A stretch of 12,465 bases of DNA from Thiotrichaceae bacterium. Lineage in GTDB: Bacteria > Pseudomonadota > Gammaproteobacteria > Thiotrichales > Thiotrichaceae. The notes beneath the pieces are model-generated. The model made no database searches. It had not been told where the DNA came from and was given only the letters and a program-made list of their open reading frames with translations. Position numbers and translations under genes: made by a program. Numbering within the stretch: the first letter of the stretch is position 1; each line of letters begins with the position of its first letter. Positions 1 to 6,491 of this stretch are shown here, in pieces. The stretch lies in the NCBI GenBank assembly GCA_027008665.1, contig JALVEA010000149.1, forward strand, positions 1-12,465, in the 5' to 3' direction.

Positions 1-1800
1 TTTATTGGCATAATTTTTTTTAGATTGCAGGGCTTCAAAATTAATGGCATCGCTATTGTAATTTATCCCTTTAAACAGCTCCGTATTCTCGGTGTTTAAA
101 CAAGCTTGTATCGCTTTAATAATACGCAATTTATTTTGCATCGATTGTTTGATATTAATGCGCTCAATACTTTCACTATAACGAGAAAGATTATGCAATG
201 GTATAACCACATCTTCATTGATTTTAAAGGCATTAGTATGAGCTGCAATCGCCGCAGTACGCGTACGATCTAACCAAAATTTATGCCGTTCAGCCGCTGT
301 AATAGCAATAAAAGCCTCTGCTTGACGTTGTTTCGCTAGTTTAATGACGTTATCAGTGGCTTCAATTAAGTCCTTTTCATTGTCACTGACAATATCTGCT
401 AATAACAGCATTTTAGGCAAGCAACCCCGCGTTGCTTTAGGTGTGTATTTAACCGCTTTAATATAACGCTCATCTAAATGCTCAAGCCCTGATAGCAATA
501 CTTTTTTATTCGCGTTTAAATAGTCTTTGATCTCAACAATTGCAGGGACGGCGGTTTTTAAATCAGTAGCATAAAATTCCAAACAAACAGTACGCACCTG
601 CTGAGGCAGTCGATGTAAAATAAATTCAGCCGAGGTAATTAAACCATCACAGCCTTCTTTTTGAATCCCCGGCAAACCACCTAAAAATTTATTGGTAACA
701 TCTTTGCCTAGTCCCTGTTTGCGAAAAAACTGACCTTTAAAGCTTAATATTTCAGGTTTTCCTTTTTGTGTAACGCCGTCTTTAGCAAAGCGCGTAATAC
801 GAAATCGTACCTGTTCTTGATCGTGAATTTTGCCTAGATTATGATTTAATCGCTCTACTTGTAACCAATCTGCATCAGGGGTGACCATGCGCCATGAGAC
901 TAAATTGTCCAGCGTCGTTCCCCACATCACTGCTTTTTTTCCCCCTGCATTCATAGAAACATTGCCTCCGATTGTTGAGGCATCTTGTGAGGTAGGATCA
1001 ACCGCAAAGACTAAACCTGCCGCTTGAGCTCGATCAGAAACAGTGCGTGTAATCACCCCTGCCTCTGCACGAATCACGGCCACGGTCGCGTTTAGCTCAG
1101 GTAGATCATTACGGTATTGAATCTGGCTCAATGTTTCTAATTTTTCCGTATTAATCACTGCGCTCATTGCTTCCAGTGGAATCGCTCCCCCTGTATAGCC
1201 TGTCCCCCCACCGCGTGGAATCACTGTTAACCCTAAATCAATACAACACTGCACTAAAGCGGCTATTTCTTGTTCTGCATCAGGGGTTAATACCACAAAG
1301 GGTAATTCCACCCGCCAATCGGTTGCATCTGTAACATGGGAAACACGCGCTAAACCGTCAAAATAAATATTATCTTTGCTAGTTAAAGCACGAAACTGAC
1401 GCAAAGCTTTTTTACGTAGATGATTATATTCACTAAACCAAGCAGAAAATTTAGTAATAGACTGTTCTGCAATCGCAACTAATTCTAATGCTTGTTGATT
1501 GCCATCTGCACGTTCTTTAATTCGTTGTAGACGCTCCTGCATTGTCAAAATCAAAGAATGACGACGTTTTTTATTATTCAATAAATCATCTTGAATATAA
1601 GGATTACGCATCACCATCCATATATCACCTAATAATTCCAGTAACATATGCGAAGAAAGCCCCGTCGCACGCTTACCTCGTAATTTCTCAAGAAGACTCC
1701 AAGCCTGATTGCCGAGTACACGGATAACAATTTCACGATCAGAAAAAGAAGTGTAATTATAAGGAATTTCGCGGTAAAGATGAGATTGTGGACTGCTCAT
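1..1800 (-). CDS. DUF3683-type FAD-linked oxidoreductase, N-terminal 600 residues (partial)
   Basis: The frame is open from an ATG at 1800-1798 to the left edge, so the C-terminal part lies outside the window. Residues 9-75 (REIPYNYTSFSDREIVIR, then GDIWMVMRNPYIQDDLL) match the DUF3683 N-terminal domain as I know it. From about residue 165 comes a FAD-binding type-4 (PCMH) domain, with the pyrophosphate loop RGGGTGYTGG at 196-205 and DPTSQDASTIGGNVSMNAGG at 268-287. Residues 380-600 look like the start of the FAD-oxidase C-terminal domain. Full-length relatives are about 1,250-1,300 residues and carry a C-terminal iron-sulphur part not visible here. By family, a membrane-associated flavoprotein dehydrogenase of a 2-hydroxyacid is plausible, but the substrate is unknown. 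The start is supported by AAAGGGTG about 6 nt upstream. It is divergent from cmk. Confidence 0.88.
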   Translation of the reverse strand, partial: MSSPQSHLYREIPYNYTSFSDREIVIRVLGNQAWSLLEKLRGKRATGLSSHMLLELLGDIWMVMRNPYIQDDLLNNKKRRHSLILTMQERLQRIKERADGNQQALELVAIAEQSITKFSAWFSEYNHLRKKALRQFRALTSKDNIYFDGLARVSHVTDATDWRVELPFVVLTPDAEQEIAALVQCCIDLGLTVIPRGGGTGYTGGAIPLEAMSAVINTEKLETLSQIQYRNDLPELNATVAVIRAEAGVITRTVSDRAQAAGLVFAVDPTSQDASTIGGNVSMNAGGKKAVMWGTTLDNLVSWRMVTPDADWLQVERLNHNLGKIHDQEQVRFRITRFAKDGVTQKGKPEILSFKGQFFRKQGLGKDVTNKFLGGLPGIQKEGCDGLITSAEFILHRLPQQVRTVCLEFYATDLKTAVPAIVEIKDYLNANKKVLLSGLEHLDERYIKAVKYTPKATRGCLPKMLLLADIVSDNEKDLIEATDNVIKLAKQRQAEAFIAITAAERHKFWLDRTRTAAIAAHTNAFKINEDVVIPLHNLSRYSESIERINIKQSMQNKLRIIKAIQACLNTENTELFKGINYNSDAINFEALQSKKNYANK

Positions 1801-1804
1801 GCGA

Positions 1805-1847
1805 TGCACCCTTTATCAATAGATAAAAAACGGTGCAGTTTATTATA
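1805..1847 (-). promoter_or_regulatory. Putative -10 box and short leader hairpin covering the ribosome binding site of the FAD oxidoreductase
   Basis: On the minus strand TATAAT lies at 1847-1842 (no good -35 is visible), which would start transcription near 1835. The leader would then be almost entirely a hairpin: TGCACC (1837-1832) pairs with GGTGCA (1810-1805), and TTTATC (1827-1822) pairs with GATAAA (1817-1812) around a TATT loop. The Shine-Dalgarno-like AAAGGGTG sits in the 3' arm. An imperfect palindrome at 1854-1871 overlaps the spacer and could be an operator. The pairing is seen; regulation is inference. Confidence 0.4.
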
Positions 1848-1893
1848 AATTGAGCCATTTTGTAAAATAGCCACTTTATAACAGTCATGACAT

Positions 1894-1931
1894 ATTTCCT
1901 ATTTAAAATAACTAAATACAATAGGAGAAAT
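1894..1931. repeat. Imperfect inverted repeat between divergent promoters
   Basis: ATTTCCTATT at 1894-1903 is complementary to AATAGGAgAAAT at 1920-1931 with one bulged G, around a 16-nt spacer. It lies midway between the divergent FAD oxidoreductase and cmk. It could be an operator or chance in AT-rich DNA. I see nothing else definite in 1801-1980. Confidence 0.25.
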
Positions 1932-1983
1932 TTTATCATTGTGAATTTTCAATTATTCATGGAATAGCTCTATTAATTAGGTA

Positions 1984-2011
1984 TTCCTTCTGCAAAACGA
2001 CAAGGTATAAT
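1984..2011 (+). promoter_or_regulatory. Probable sigma-70 promoter of cmk
   Basis: A perfect TATAAT lies at 2006-2011, 30 bp before the cmk ATG, giving an expected start near 2018 and a leader of about 24 nt. The -35 is weak: TTCCTT at 1984-1989 with 16-bp spacing is the best available. The cmk ATG has no convincing Shine-Dalgarno sequence. Confidence 0.55.
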
Positions 2012-2041
2012 CCCCCGATTCTAATAAATTAGTAGATAAAA

Positions 2042-2716
2042 ATGAGTCAATTTCCCGTTTTAACCATTGATGGCCCAGCAGGTTCTGGAAAAGGCACGGT
2101 TGCAGAGCACGTAGCACAAACACTTGGCTGGCAATTACTAGATAGTGGTGCTTTATACCGTTTAGTTGCCTTGGCTGCACAGAAAAAAAAGATTGCATTT
2201 GATGATAACTCCCGCCTTACTGAGCTAGCAGAAACACTCGATGCCGTTTTTCTTCCTTGTGAAGAAGGCAGTACTGAAGTACGTTTAGATAACAAAGATG
2301 TCACACAGGCTATACGCTCTGAAGATTGTGGACTTATGGCATCAAAAATAGCCGCTAAAGCGGGTGTAAGAAAAGCATTATTAAAACGACAACGAGATTA
2401 TTTAATCTCACCCGGTTTAGTCGCAGATGGTCGTGATATGGGGACAGTGGTATTTCCCGATGCATTTGCGAAAGTCTTTTTAACCGCATCTGTTGAAGAA
2501 AGAGCGAAACGACGTTTTAATCAGTTGAATCAAAAAGGTGTGGATGTTAGTCTAGCGAGCTTGATTATTGATATAGAAGAACGTGACTTTCGTGATATCA
2601 ACCGTTCCGAAGCCCCGTTAATAGCAGCGAATGATGCTATAACGATCGATACCAGCCATCTATCAATAAAACAAGTGGTTGCACAGGTCTTAGCAATTGT
2701 GAAAAATAGACAATAA
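2042..2716 (+). CDS. cmk: Cytidylate kinase
   Basis: The protein (224 aa) phosphorylates CMP and dCMP to the diphosphates with ATP, in the cytoplasm, in pyrimidine salvage and CTP/dCTP supply. Visible signatures are the P-loop GPAGSGKGT at residues 11-19, DSGALYR at 34-40 (CMP-binding side), DGRDMGTVVFPDA at 129-141, and the arginine-rich lid RAKRRF near 153-158 followed by RDFRDINRSEAPL. Its length matches the usual bacterial family (about 225). Order cmk-rpsA-ihfB is the common gammaproteobacterial arrangement. The gene contains an A8 run at 2183-2190 that encodes lysines. The start gives the canonical short N-terminus before the P-loop, although the ribosome binding site is poor. Confidence 0.97.
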   Translation: MSQFPVLTIDGPAGSGKGTVAEHVAQTLGWQLLDSGALYRLVALAAQKKKIAFDDNSRLTELAETLDAVFLPCEEGSTEVRLDNKDVTQAIRSEDCGLMASKIAAKAGVRKALLKRQRDYLISPGLVADGRDMGTVVFPDAFAKVFLTASVEERAKRRFNQLNQKGVDVSLASLIIDIEERDFRDINRSEAPLIAANDAITIDTSHLSIKQVVAQVLAIVKNRQ

Positions 2717-2723
2717 TTTCAAA

Positions 2724-2877
2724 AAGTTTCAAGTAATGATTCTCCCTCTATTGCGCTGATTTTTTGTTTCTGATTGGAGCACCTCAAAAGGTGCATAGTT
2801 GCCCTACGCAACGATTGAAATGATTCAAACAGGGACAAAAGGACAAGTAAGATTGGTAGAATCATTGCTTGGAACTT
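2724..2877 (+). ncRNA. Candidate structured RNA (or small inverted-repeat element) between cmk and rpsA
   Basis: Nested complementarity spans 154 nt, starting 7 nt after the cmk stop. Stem P1: 2724-2743 pairs with 2858-2877, 20 consecutive pairs including two G-U (2729/2872, 2734/2867). Stem P2: 2760-2778 pairs with 2824-2842, 18 pairs (five G-U) with one A-A mismatch at 2773/2829. P2 encloses two perfect hairpins: GCACCT/AGGTGC at 2779-2794 with loop CAAA, and GTTGC/GCAAC at 2798-2812 with loop CCTAC. P1 and P2 are separated by an internal loop of 16 and 15 nt. All non-Watson-Crick positions are G-U in plus-strand RNA, apart from the one A-A. An alternative 8-bp pairing (2819-2826 with 2859-2866) excludes P1. 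It may be a new leader RNA, a read-through RNA from cmk, or a MITE-like repeat. I recognise no known riboswitch. Confidence 0.55.
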
Positions 2878-2885
2878 CCTTAGCT

Positions 2886-3014
2886 GATCAATCCTTTATT
2901 TCCTGAATTTATAAAGGCTTTTGATCGATAGTGTTGTATTAGCAAAAACAATGCAACATCAACTTAACCGTCGTGTACAGGAACGCAGACGTTGAAAATA
3001 GTCAGGTTTAAACC
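2886..3014 (+). promoter_or_regulatory. Putative rpsA translational leader (S1 autoregulation hairpins)
   Basis: Three hairpins follow one another before the rpsA ATG at 3018. Hairpin 1: GATCAA (2886-2891) and CCTTTAT (2893-2899) pair with ATAAAGG (2911-2917) and TTGATC (2921-2926). Hairpin 2: 2931-2940 pairs with 2950-2959, ten pairs including two G-U. Hairpin 3: CGTCGTGT (2969-2976) pairs with ACGC (2983-2986) and GACG (2988-2991) with one bulged A, leaving the loop ACAGGA. The palindrome GGTTTAAACC at 3005-3014 holds the only, weak, AGG. In E. coli the rpsA start region is known to be a series of hairpins with GGA in loops, no real Shine-Dalgarno and repression by excess S1. The likeness is inference from layout; sequence homology was not tested. 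Confidence 0.5.
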
Positions 3015-3017
3015 ATA

Positions 3018-4685
3018 ATGAGTGAAAGTTTTGCGGAGCTGTTTGAAGAAAGCTTAACGTATATTGAGATGACCCCAGGGTCTCTTGTGAATGCATCAGT
3101 AGTTGAAGTTACCCCAGATTTCGTTACTGTTAGTGCAGGATTAAAATCAGAAGGGGTGATCCCATCTGAAGAATTTAAAAATGAAGCAGGCGAAATTACC
3201 GTTCAGCCTGGTGATATAGTAGAAGTTGCATTAGAAAGCGTAGAAGATGGTTTCGGTGAAACACGTCTATCGCGTGAAAAAGCACGGCGTTTACGTGCTT
3301 GGGAAATTCTTGAAGAAGCGATCGAGAATGATGAAATTATTACGGGTATTATTACAGGTAAAGTTCGTGGTGGGTTCACCGTTGAATTGGGTGATATCCG
3401 TGCCTTCCTTCCAGGGTCTTTGGTGGATGTGCGTCCAGTACGCGACACCACTTTCCTTGAAGGTAAGGAATTAGAATTTAAACTGATCAAATTAGATCAA
3501 CGCCGCAATAACGTCGTTGTTTCACGTCGTGCAGTGGTCGAAGAAGAGTACAGTGCAGAACGTGAGGCATTACTTGAGTCACTAGAAGAAGGCAAAGTCA
3601 TTAAAGGTATCGTTAAAAACCTAACTGATTACGGTGCTTTCATTGATTTAGGTGGCATTGATGGTCTATTGCATATCACAGATATTGCATGGAAGCGCGT
3701 TAAACACCCTTCAGAAATTTTAACTATCGGTGATGAGCTTGAGGTTAAAGTGCTGAAGTTTGACCGCGAGAAAAGCCGCGTATCATTAGGTCTTAAGCAA
3801 TTAGGTGAAGATCCATGGCAAGATCTAGTACGTCGTTATCCTGTCAAAACCCATCTATTTGGTAAGGTAAGTAATCTTACTGATTATGGTTGTTTTGTTG
3901 AAATTGAAGATGGCGTTGAAGGTTTAGTGCATGTTTCAGAAATGGATTGGACAAATAAAAACGTTAATCCTTCAAAAGTTGTGACCTTAGGCGAAGAAGT
4001 TGAAGTCATGATTCTTGATATCGATGCAGATCGTCGTCGTATTTCATTAGGCATGAAGCAATGTAAGCCTAATCCTTGGGATCAGTTTGCTAAATCCTTT
4101 AATAAAAATGATCAAGTAAAAGGTAATATTAAATCAATTACCGACTTTGGTATCTTTATTGGTCTTGATGGTGGTATTGACGGTTTGGTTCACTTATCTG
4201 ATATTTCATGGAATGTTTCAGGTGAAGATGCAATTCGTGATTTTAAGAAAGGTGATGAAGTTGAAGCCATTGTTTTAGCGGTTGACCCAGAGCGCGAACG
4301 TATTTCTCTTGGCATCAAGCAATTAAGCCAAGATCCATTCTCGCTCTTCTTTGCACAACATCCAAAAGGTAGCGCAGTGAACGGTGTTGTTACTGAAGTA
4401 ACCCCTAAAATGGCAAAGATTGAACTAGCAGAAGGTATTGAAGGTATCTTACGTGCCTCTGAAATTTCTCGTGACCGTGTTGAAGATGCAACCACTATCT
4501 TAAGTGTTGGCGATAAGATTGAAGCTAAATTTATGGGTATGGATCGCAAAACTCGTGCTATCAATCTTTCTGTCAAAGCAAAAGATTATGACGATGAAGC
4601 AGAAGTCATGAAGGAATACAGTAGCAAATCGACAGGTGGAACATCATTAGCCGATATCTTTAAAGAACAAATGGAAAATAAGTAA
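3018..4685 (+). CDS. rpsA: 30S ribosomal protein S1
   Basis: At 555 aa this is the full six-domain form (E. coli has 557). Six S1/OB-fold repeats are visible, roughly at residues 20-87, 105-171, 192-260, 277-347, 364-434 and 451-520. Domains 3-5 carry the typical LTDYGAFIDLGG, LTDYGCFVEIEDGVEGLVH and ITDFGIFIGLDGGIDGLVH cores, each ending in an SLGxKQ motif. The first two domains, with the acidic N-terminal helix (SESFAELFEESL), dock on S2 of the 30S subunit. Domains 3-6 bind mRNA, especially U-rich and weakly Shine-Dalgarno-containing leaders. The start ATG has only a weak AGG upstream, as is usual for this gene, and the upstream structured leader suggests autogenous control. A strong terminator follows. 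Confidence 0.99.
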   Translation: MSESFAELFEESLTYIEMTPGSLVNASVVEVTPDFVTVSAGLKSEGVIPSEEFKNEAGEITVQPGDIVEVALESVEDGFGETRLSREKARRLRAWEILEEAIENDEIITGIITGKVRGGFTVELGDIRAFLPGSLVDVRPVRDTTFLEGKELEFKLIKLDQRRNNVVVSRRAVVEEEYSAEREALLESLEEGKVIKGIVKNLTDYGAFIDLGGIDGLLHITDIAWKRVKHPSEILTIGDELEVKVLKFDREKSRVSLGLKQLGEDPWQDLVRRYPVKTHLFGKVSNLTDYGCFVEIEDGVEGLVHVSEMDWTNKNVNPSKVVTLGEEVEVMILDIDADRRRISLGMKQCKPNPWDQFAKSFNKNDQVKGNIKSITDFGIFIGLDGGIDGLVHLSDISWNVSGEDAIRDFKKGDEVEAIVLAVDPERERISLGIKQLSQDPFSLFFAQHPKGSAVNGVVTEVTPKMAKIELAEGIEGILRASEISRDRVEDATTILSVGDKIEAKFMGMDRKTRAINLSVKAKDYDDEAEVMKEYSSKSTGGTSLADIFKEQMENK

Positions 4686-4735
4686 TTAAACCTTATTACT
4701 TATACTCTTAGCCATTTCTAGGACTTTTGTATTAG

Positions 4736-4769
4736 AAGCCAATTATTTTTTTTAAATAATTGGCTTTTT
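4736..4769 (+). terminator. Intrinsic terminator of rpsA
   Basis: A perfect 13-bp stem (4736-4748 with 4754-4766: AAGCCAATTATTT and its complement) with a T5 loop runs into TTTTT at 4765-4769, about 50 nt after the rpsA stop. It separates rpsA from ihfB. Confidence 0.85.
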
Positions 4770-4835
4770 AATTTGTATTTTTTGTTGTTATTTTGTTTTC
4801 AGACTGTTTTTTTTTTACCACAAGGAGTACACTAA

Positions 4836-4868
4836 ATGCACGTTAACCTATGCAGGAGAAGGGCATGA
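4836..4868 (+). CDS. Possible 10-codon leader peptide upstream of ihfB
   Basis: ATG at 4836 opens MHVNLCRRRA and stops at TGA 4866-4868, which overlaps the ihfB ATG (4865-4867) as ATGA. AAGGAG at 4822-4827, 8 nt upstream, is one of the best ribosome binding sites in the window, and a T10 run (4807-4816) precedes it. The codons AGG-AGA-AGG, uncommon in the neighbouring genes, are at the same time the Shine-Dalgarno (AGGAG, 4854-4858) of ihfB. This layout suggests translational coupling or attenuation of ihfB. No homology can be judged at this length, so it may be non-functional. Confidence 0.4.
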   Translation: MHVNLCRRRA

Positions 4869-5170
4869 CAAAATCAGAAATAATTGACATTCTTTCACGA
4901 AAGCAAAGTCATTTAAGCAGTAGAGATGTAGAGTTATCCGTGAAAATATTACTAGAGCAAATGAGTGACACACTCGCTGATGGCAGGCGTATTGAGATAC
5001 GCGGTTTTGGAAGTTTTTCATTGCATTATCGTGCTGCACGCCGTGGTCGTAATCCAAAAACAGGAGCAAAGGTGGATTTATCACCAAAACATGTTCCTCA
5101 TTTTAAACCTGGAAAAGAGCTTCGTGATCGGGTTGATGCTTCTAAATCTAAATGTACAATACAAAATTAA
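4865..5170 (+). CDS. ihfB: Integration host factor subunit beta
   Basis: The protein (101 aa) is the beta chain of the IHF heterodimer, which binds the DNA minor groove and bends it sharply, serving sigma-54 promoters, recombination and nucleoid structure. Residues align directly with the E. coli protein: IEIRGFGSF at 43-51 and HYRAARRGRNPKTG at 54-67, with Glu44, Arg46 and the intercalating Pro64 all present. PHFKPGKELRDRV closes the fold, and the C-terminus is a few residues longer than in E. coli (94). The start MTKSE is chosen because it matches the family and has AGGAG 6 nt upstream. An in-frame ATG at 4850 would add five residues but lacks a ribosome binding site. IHF partners with RpoN, encoded further right. 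Confidence 0.97.
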   Translation: MTKSEIIDILSRKQSHLSSRDVELSVKILLEQMSDTLADGRRIEIRGFGSFSLHYRAARRGRNPKTGAKVDLSPKHVPHFKPGKELRDRVDASKSKCTIQN

Positions 5171-5250
5171 TATTTGCTAATATAGACTGGCAACTATAGA
5201 GGTGCGAAAAAGCACATAAATAGCATAATTGTTTTAATCAGCTAGAATTT

Positions 5251-5273
5251 CTTCTGTGACAAGAAGTTATTTT
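5251..5273 (+). terminator. Weak terminator-like hairpin after ihfB
   Basis: CTTCT (5251-5255) pairs with AGAAG (5262-5266) around GTGACA and runs into TTATTTT. A second small hairpin, GTGC/GCAC, lies at 5202-5215. TATAGT at 5277-5282 could be a -10 for lapB, with GTGACA (5256-5261) as a short-spaced -35. All of these are weak. Confidence 0.25.
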
Positions 5274-5327
5274 GTGTATAGTCGTGGAAAAAATCCCCTA
5301 ATAGTTCAGAATTAATAAGTTTTAATA

Positions 5328-6476
5328 ATGATAGAAATTCTATATTTGCTACTCCCATTAGCTTTCTATTCTGGTTGGAAAGCTGCTAAAAAAAATACGA
5401 TAAAACAGTGCATTACATCAAATAAACTGGCTGATGATTACGTTAAAGGTGTTAATTACCTATTAAGTGAAAAACCTGATAAAGCACTCGAAGTTTTTAT
5501 AAATCATCCTGATGTGGATGAATATACTGCTGAGACCTATTTACTACTCGGTAATATGTTTCGTAATCGAGGAGAAGTAGATCGTGCTTTGCGCCTACAT
5601 CAAAATCTCATGGCTCGTTCGAGCCTTAATAAAGATCAAAAATCATTGGTTATGTTTGCTCTTGGTGAAGATTACTTAGCTGCGGGGATGCTGGATCGTG
5701 CGGAGAGTGTTTTTCAAGAATTGCAAAATTCTGAGCCTGAAAATGTAAATGCTTGCGCCCCTTTAAGACGAATCTACGAACAAACGCATGAATGGGAAAA
5801 AGCGATAGAAGCTACCCACTGCTCAAAGAGAAAAAAAATTCCTGTTACTGATCAAAAACTGATTTCTCATTATTATTGTGAAATGGCAGAGCAGCAAATG
5901 GCTCTGGGAAAACTACATCGGGTTGAAGAGTATATTGCTAAAGCAAATAAGAATTATAAAAAATCGGCTCGTGTCATGGTATTACAAGCTGATTTACTGC
6001 AAAGAAAAAAAAATGATGAACAGGCTTTTCAACTTTATTTACAAGCAATTCAACAAGATTCTCGCCTGTTAGCACATTTATCCACTAAGATAATGAAGAT
6101 AGCCTTAAAAATAGGGAAAAATGAAGAATTAGAACAGCTTTTGCTACAATTGTATCGTAAGGATAGTAGTGTGTTAGCCTGTTTATTAAAACTTTCTTTA
6201 TCAAATGCTTCTGCTAATATTTCAACTGATTTTTTATTAAACGATTTAGCAACTAAAAATTTAGATATTGATTCTATTATTAAATCTATTTCTATTCTTC
6301 AACAACAAGAAAGGTTTTGTGCCGAGCATGAAAAACTATCCTTAATTCAACAGGCTCTTGAAAATTATTTACAAAAAAAAGCAAGCTTTCAATGTCAAAA
6401 TTGCGGCTATCAAATGCAAGATTATCTATGGCGTTGTCCTGCCTGTTATCAATGGGATGTCGTATCACATACCTAA
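5328..6476 (+). CDS. lapB: LPS assembly protein B (TPR and rubredoxin-like heme/zinc-ribbon regulator)
   Basis: This 382-aa protein matches LapB/YciM (389 aa in E. coli), an inner-membrane adaptor that presents LpxC to FtsH and so limits LPS synthesis. Residues 2-17 form the single N-terminal membrane anchor, with the body in the cytoplasm. Residues from about 35 to 330 are tetratricopeptide-type helices, with clear early motifs such as YVKGVNYLLSEKPDKALEVF and LLLGNMFRNRGEVDRALRLH. The C-terminal rubredoxin-like metal knuckle is intact: Cys356, Cys359, Cys370 and Cys373 as CQNCG and CPAC. The upstream lapA found in many relatives is missing, as the gap to ihfB is only 157 bp. The start has no clear Shine-Dalgarno but gives the canonical N-terminus. 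Four A8-A9 runs occur in frame (5388, 5831, 6005, 6373). Confidence 0.95.
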   Translation: MIEILYLLLPLAFYSGWKAAKKNTIKQCITSNKLADDYVKGVNYLLSEKPDKALEVFINHPDVDEYTAETYLLLGNMFRNRGEVDRALRLHQNLMARSSLNKDQKSLVMFALGEDYLAAGMLDRAESVFQELQNSEPENVNACAPLRRIYEQTHEWEKAIEATHCSKRKKIPVTDQKLISHYYCEMAEQQMALGKLHRVEEYIAKANKNYKKSARVMVLQADLLQRKKNDEQAFQLYLQAIQQDSRLLAHLSTKIMKIALKIGKNEELEQLLLQLYRKDSSVLACLLKLSLSNASANISTDFLLNDLATKNLDIDSIIKSISILQQQERFCAEHEKLSLIQQALENYLQKKASFQCQNCGYQMQDYLWRCPACYQWDVVSHT

Positions 6477-6491
6477 AATTAAGGAGTTATC

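Noticed and set aside
1542..1727. 61-codon plus-strand frame inside the FAD oxidoreductase
   Set aside because: It lies wholly within the antisense of a conserved DUF3683 coding region, with no ribosome binding site or family.
2766..2823. Hammerhead ribozyme (CTGA ... GAAA around stems in the cmk-rpsA structure)
   Set aside because: The core CUGANGA is not met (CUGAUUG is present) and the stem order does not fit a hammerhead.
2820..2906. 28-codon frame beginning MIQTGTKGQVRLVESLLGTS within the cmk-rpsA gap
   Set aside because: No ribosome binding site, no recognisable family, and the frame is fully inside the base-paired region; a short open frame is expected by chance.
2951..2995. 14-codon arginine-rich frame MQHQLNRRVQERRR before rpsA
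   Set aside because: No Shine-Dalgarno upstream and it overlaps the leader hairpins; chance is the simpler explanation, although a leader peptide cannot be excluded.
3203..3490. Antisense open frame inside rpsA
   Set aside because: Serine- and arginine-rich shadow of the highly conserved S1 frame, with no support of its own. The same holds for 4190-4576.
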